Of a DNA stretch of 64,000 nt, positions 63,720 through 64,000 are shown piece by piece. Within the stretch, counting starts at the first letter, position 1. The number at the start of each line of letters is the position of its first letter. The position numbers and the translations under genes were made by a program. The notes beneath the pieces are model-generated. The model was not told the origin of the DNA, ran no database searches, and saw only the letters and a list, made by a program, of their open reading frames with translations. This DNA comes from Podospora comata (lineage: Eukaryota; Ascomycota; Sordariomycetes; Sordariales; Podosporaceae): contig CP071496.1 in the NCBI GenBank assembly GCA_017354895.1, forward strand, positions 1,488,001 to 1,552,000, in the 5' to 3' direction.

Positions 63720-64000
63720 ATGGCGCCCAAGAGGGGGTTCTCACCTGCGACCTCCCGTATCCCTAGGATCAACCGCCGGAAAAACGACATCAGGGCAGAA
63801 ACCAACATCGATTTCCTCATCCAACGTGCCTTCGAGGAAGCGGCCTCTACTATACGCACTAGTCTCATCGCCAAATTCACACAGACGATCTACAAACAAC
63901 TTCCCTATCTCATCGCCAGCCATCTTGGGCCTTGCCTCACTGACTATGAGGCTGAGATCCAGGAGCTTGGGTCTCGTTTTGGCACCATACCCGGTGTGCC
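63720..64000 (+). CDS. Hypothetical protein, N-terminal part, cut by the window edge
   Basis: From ATG 63720 the frame is open to the end of the window (93 codons). It begins MAPKRGFSPATSRIPRINRR, basic and Ser/Pro-rich, then becomes a helical, well-mixed sequence (ETNIDFLIQRAFEEAASTIR, AKFTQTIYKQLPYLIASHLG) ending LTDYEAEIQELGSRFGTIP. The opposite-strand frames here are shadows. The sequence has the composition of a real protein, but the family cannot be told from the fragment. No intron was assumed. Confidence 0.5.
   Translation, partial: MAPKRGFSPATSRIPRINRRKNDIRAETNIDFLIQRAFEEAASTIRTSLIAKFTQTIYKQLPYLIASHLGPCLTDYEAEIQELGSRFGTIPGV

Noticed and set aside
1-64000. CRISPR arrays, bacterial-type operons, ribosome binding sites or riboswitches
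   Set aside because: The window is eukaryotic (spliced genes, nuclear intron-bearing tRNA) and nothing of that kind was seen.

Overview
The window reads as nuclear DNA of a filamentous ascomycete (Pezizomycotina, most likely Sordariomycetes; this placement is inference). Genes are short and spliced by 50-90-nt introns with GTAAGT/GTATGT donors and CTGAC/CTAAC-like branch sites. They sit on both strands without operons. A nuclear tRNA carries an anticodon-loop intron, and gene families typical of moulds occur: a PDR-type ABC pump, CK2 beta with a long acidic loop, Vip1, PLAC8 and six-Cys DUF3716-like proteins.

Layout. 1-2.2 kb holds the 3' end of an ion permease and a secreted nucleoside-hydrolase-like gene with one frame break. 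2.2-18.5 kb is gene-poor accessory DNA. It contains a nuclease-like/kinase fusion with a heptad minisatellite (4.1-6.5 kb), a truncated relative of it (8.4-8.9 kb), a diverged direct repeat (3.74/9.56 kb), a decayed sirtuin that continues into a chromodomain (12.5-13.8 kb), and a broken zinc-finger plus chromodomain region (15.7-17.5 kb). 19.1-25.4 kb returns to ordinary genes: a cyclic phosphodiesterase, a protein with an RVxF-like motif and a large secreted protein. 25.8-30.2 kb carries two tandem broken ankyrin-type genes. 30.7-31.4 kb is a PLAC8 gene. 32.5-37.1 kb holds two divergently arranged coiled-coil/six-Cys loci. 37.1-41.4 kb is mostly empty apart from an 18-bp minisatellite.

41.4-64 kb is the conserved part: an amine oxidase, a JmjC dioxygenase divergent from CK2 beta, a 1480-residue ABC transporter, Vip1, a 72-residue protein, a coiled-coil protein, tRNA-Arg(CCG), an alpha/beta hydrolase, an acidic protein, a Cys/His-rich protein and a partial gene at the right edge.

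The genes do not form one pathway. The most unusual material is the accessory half, where chromatin-reader, deacetylase, nuclease-kinase and ankyrin modules occur as fragments, as expected of a fast-evolving fungal compartment. Exon boundaries were read by eye from splice signals and frame; family names rest on remembered motifs, not on searches.
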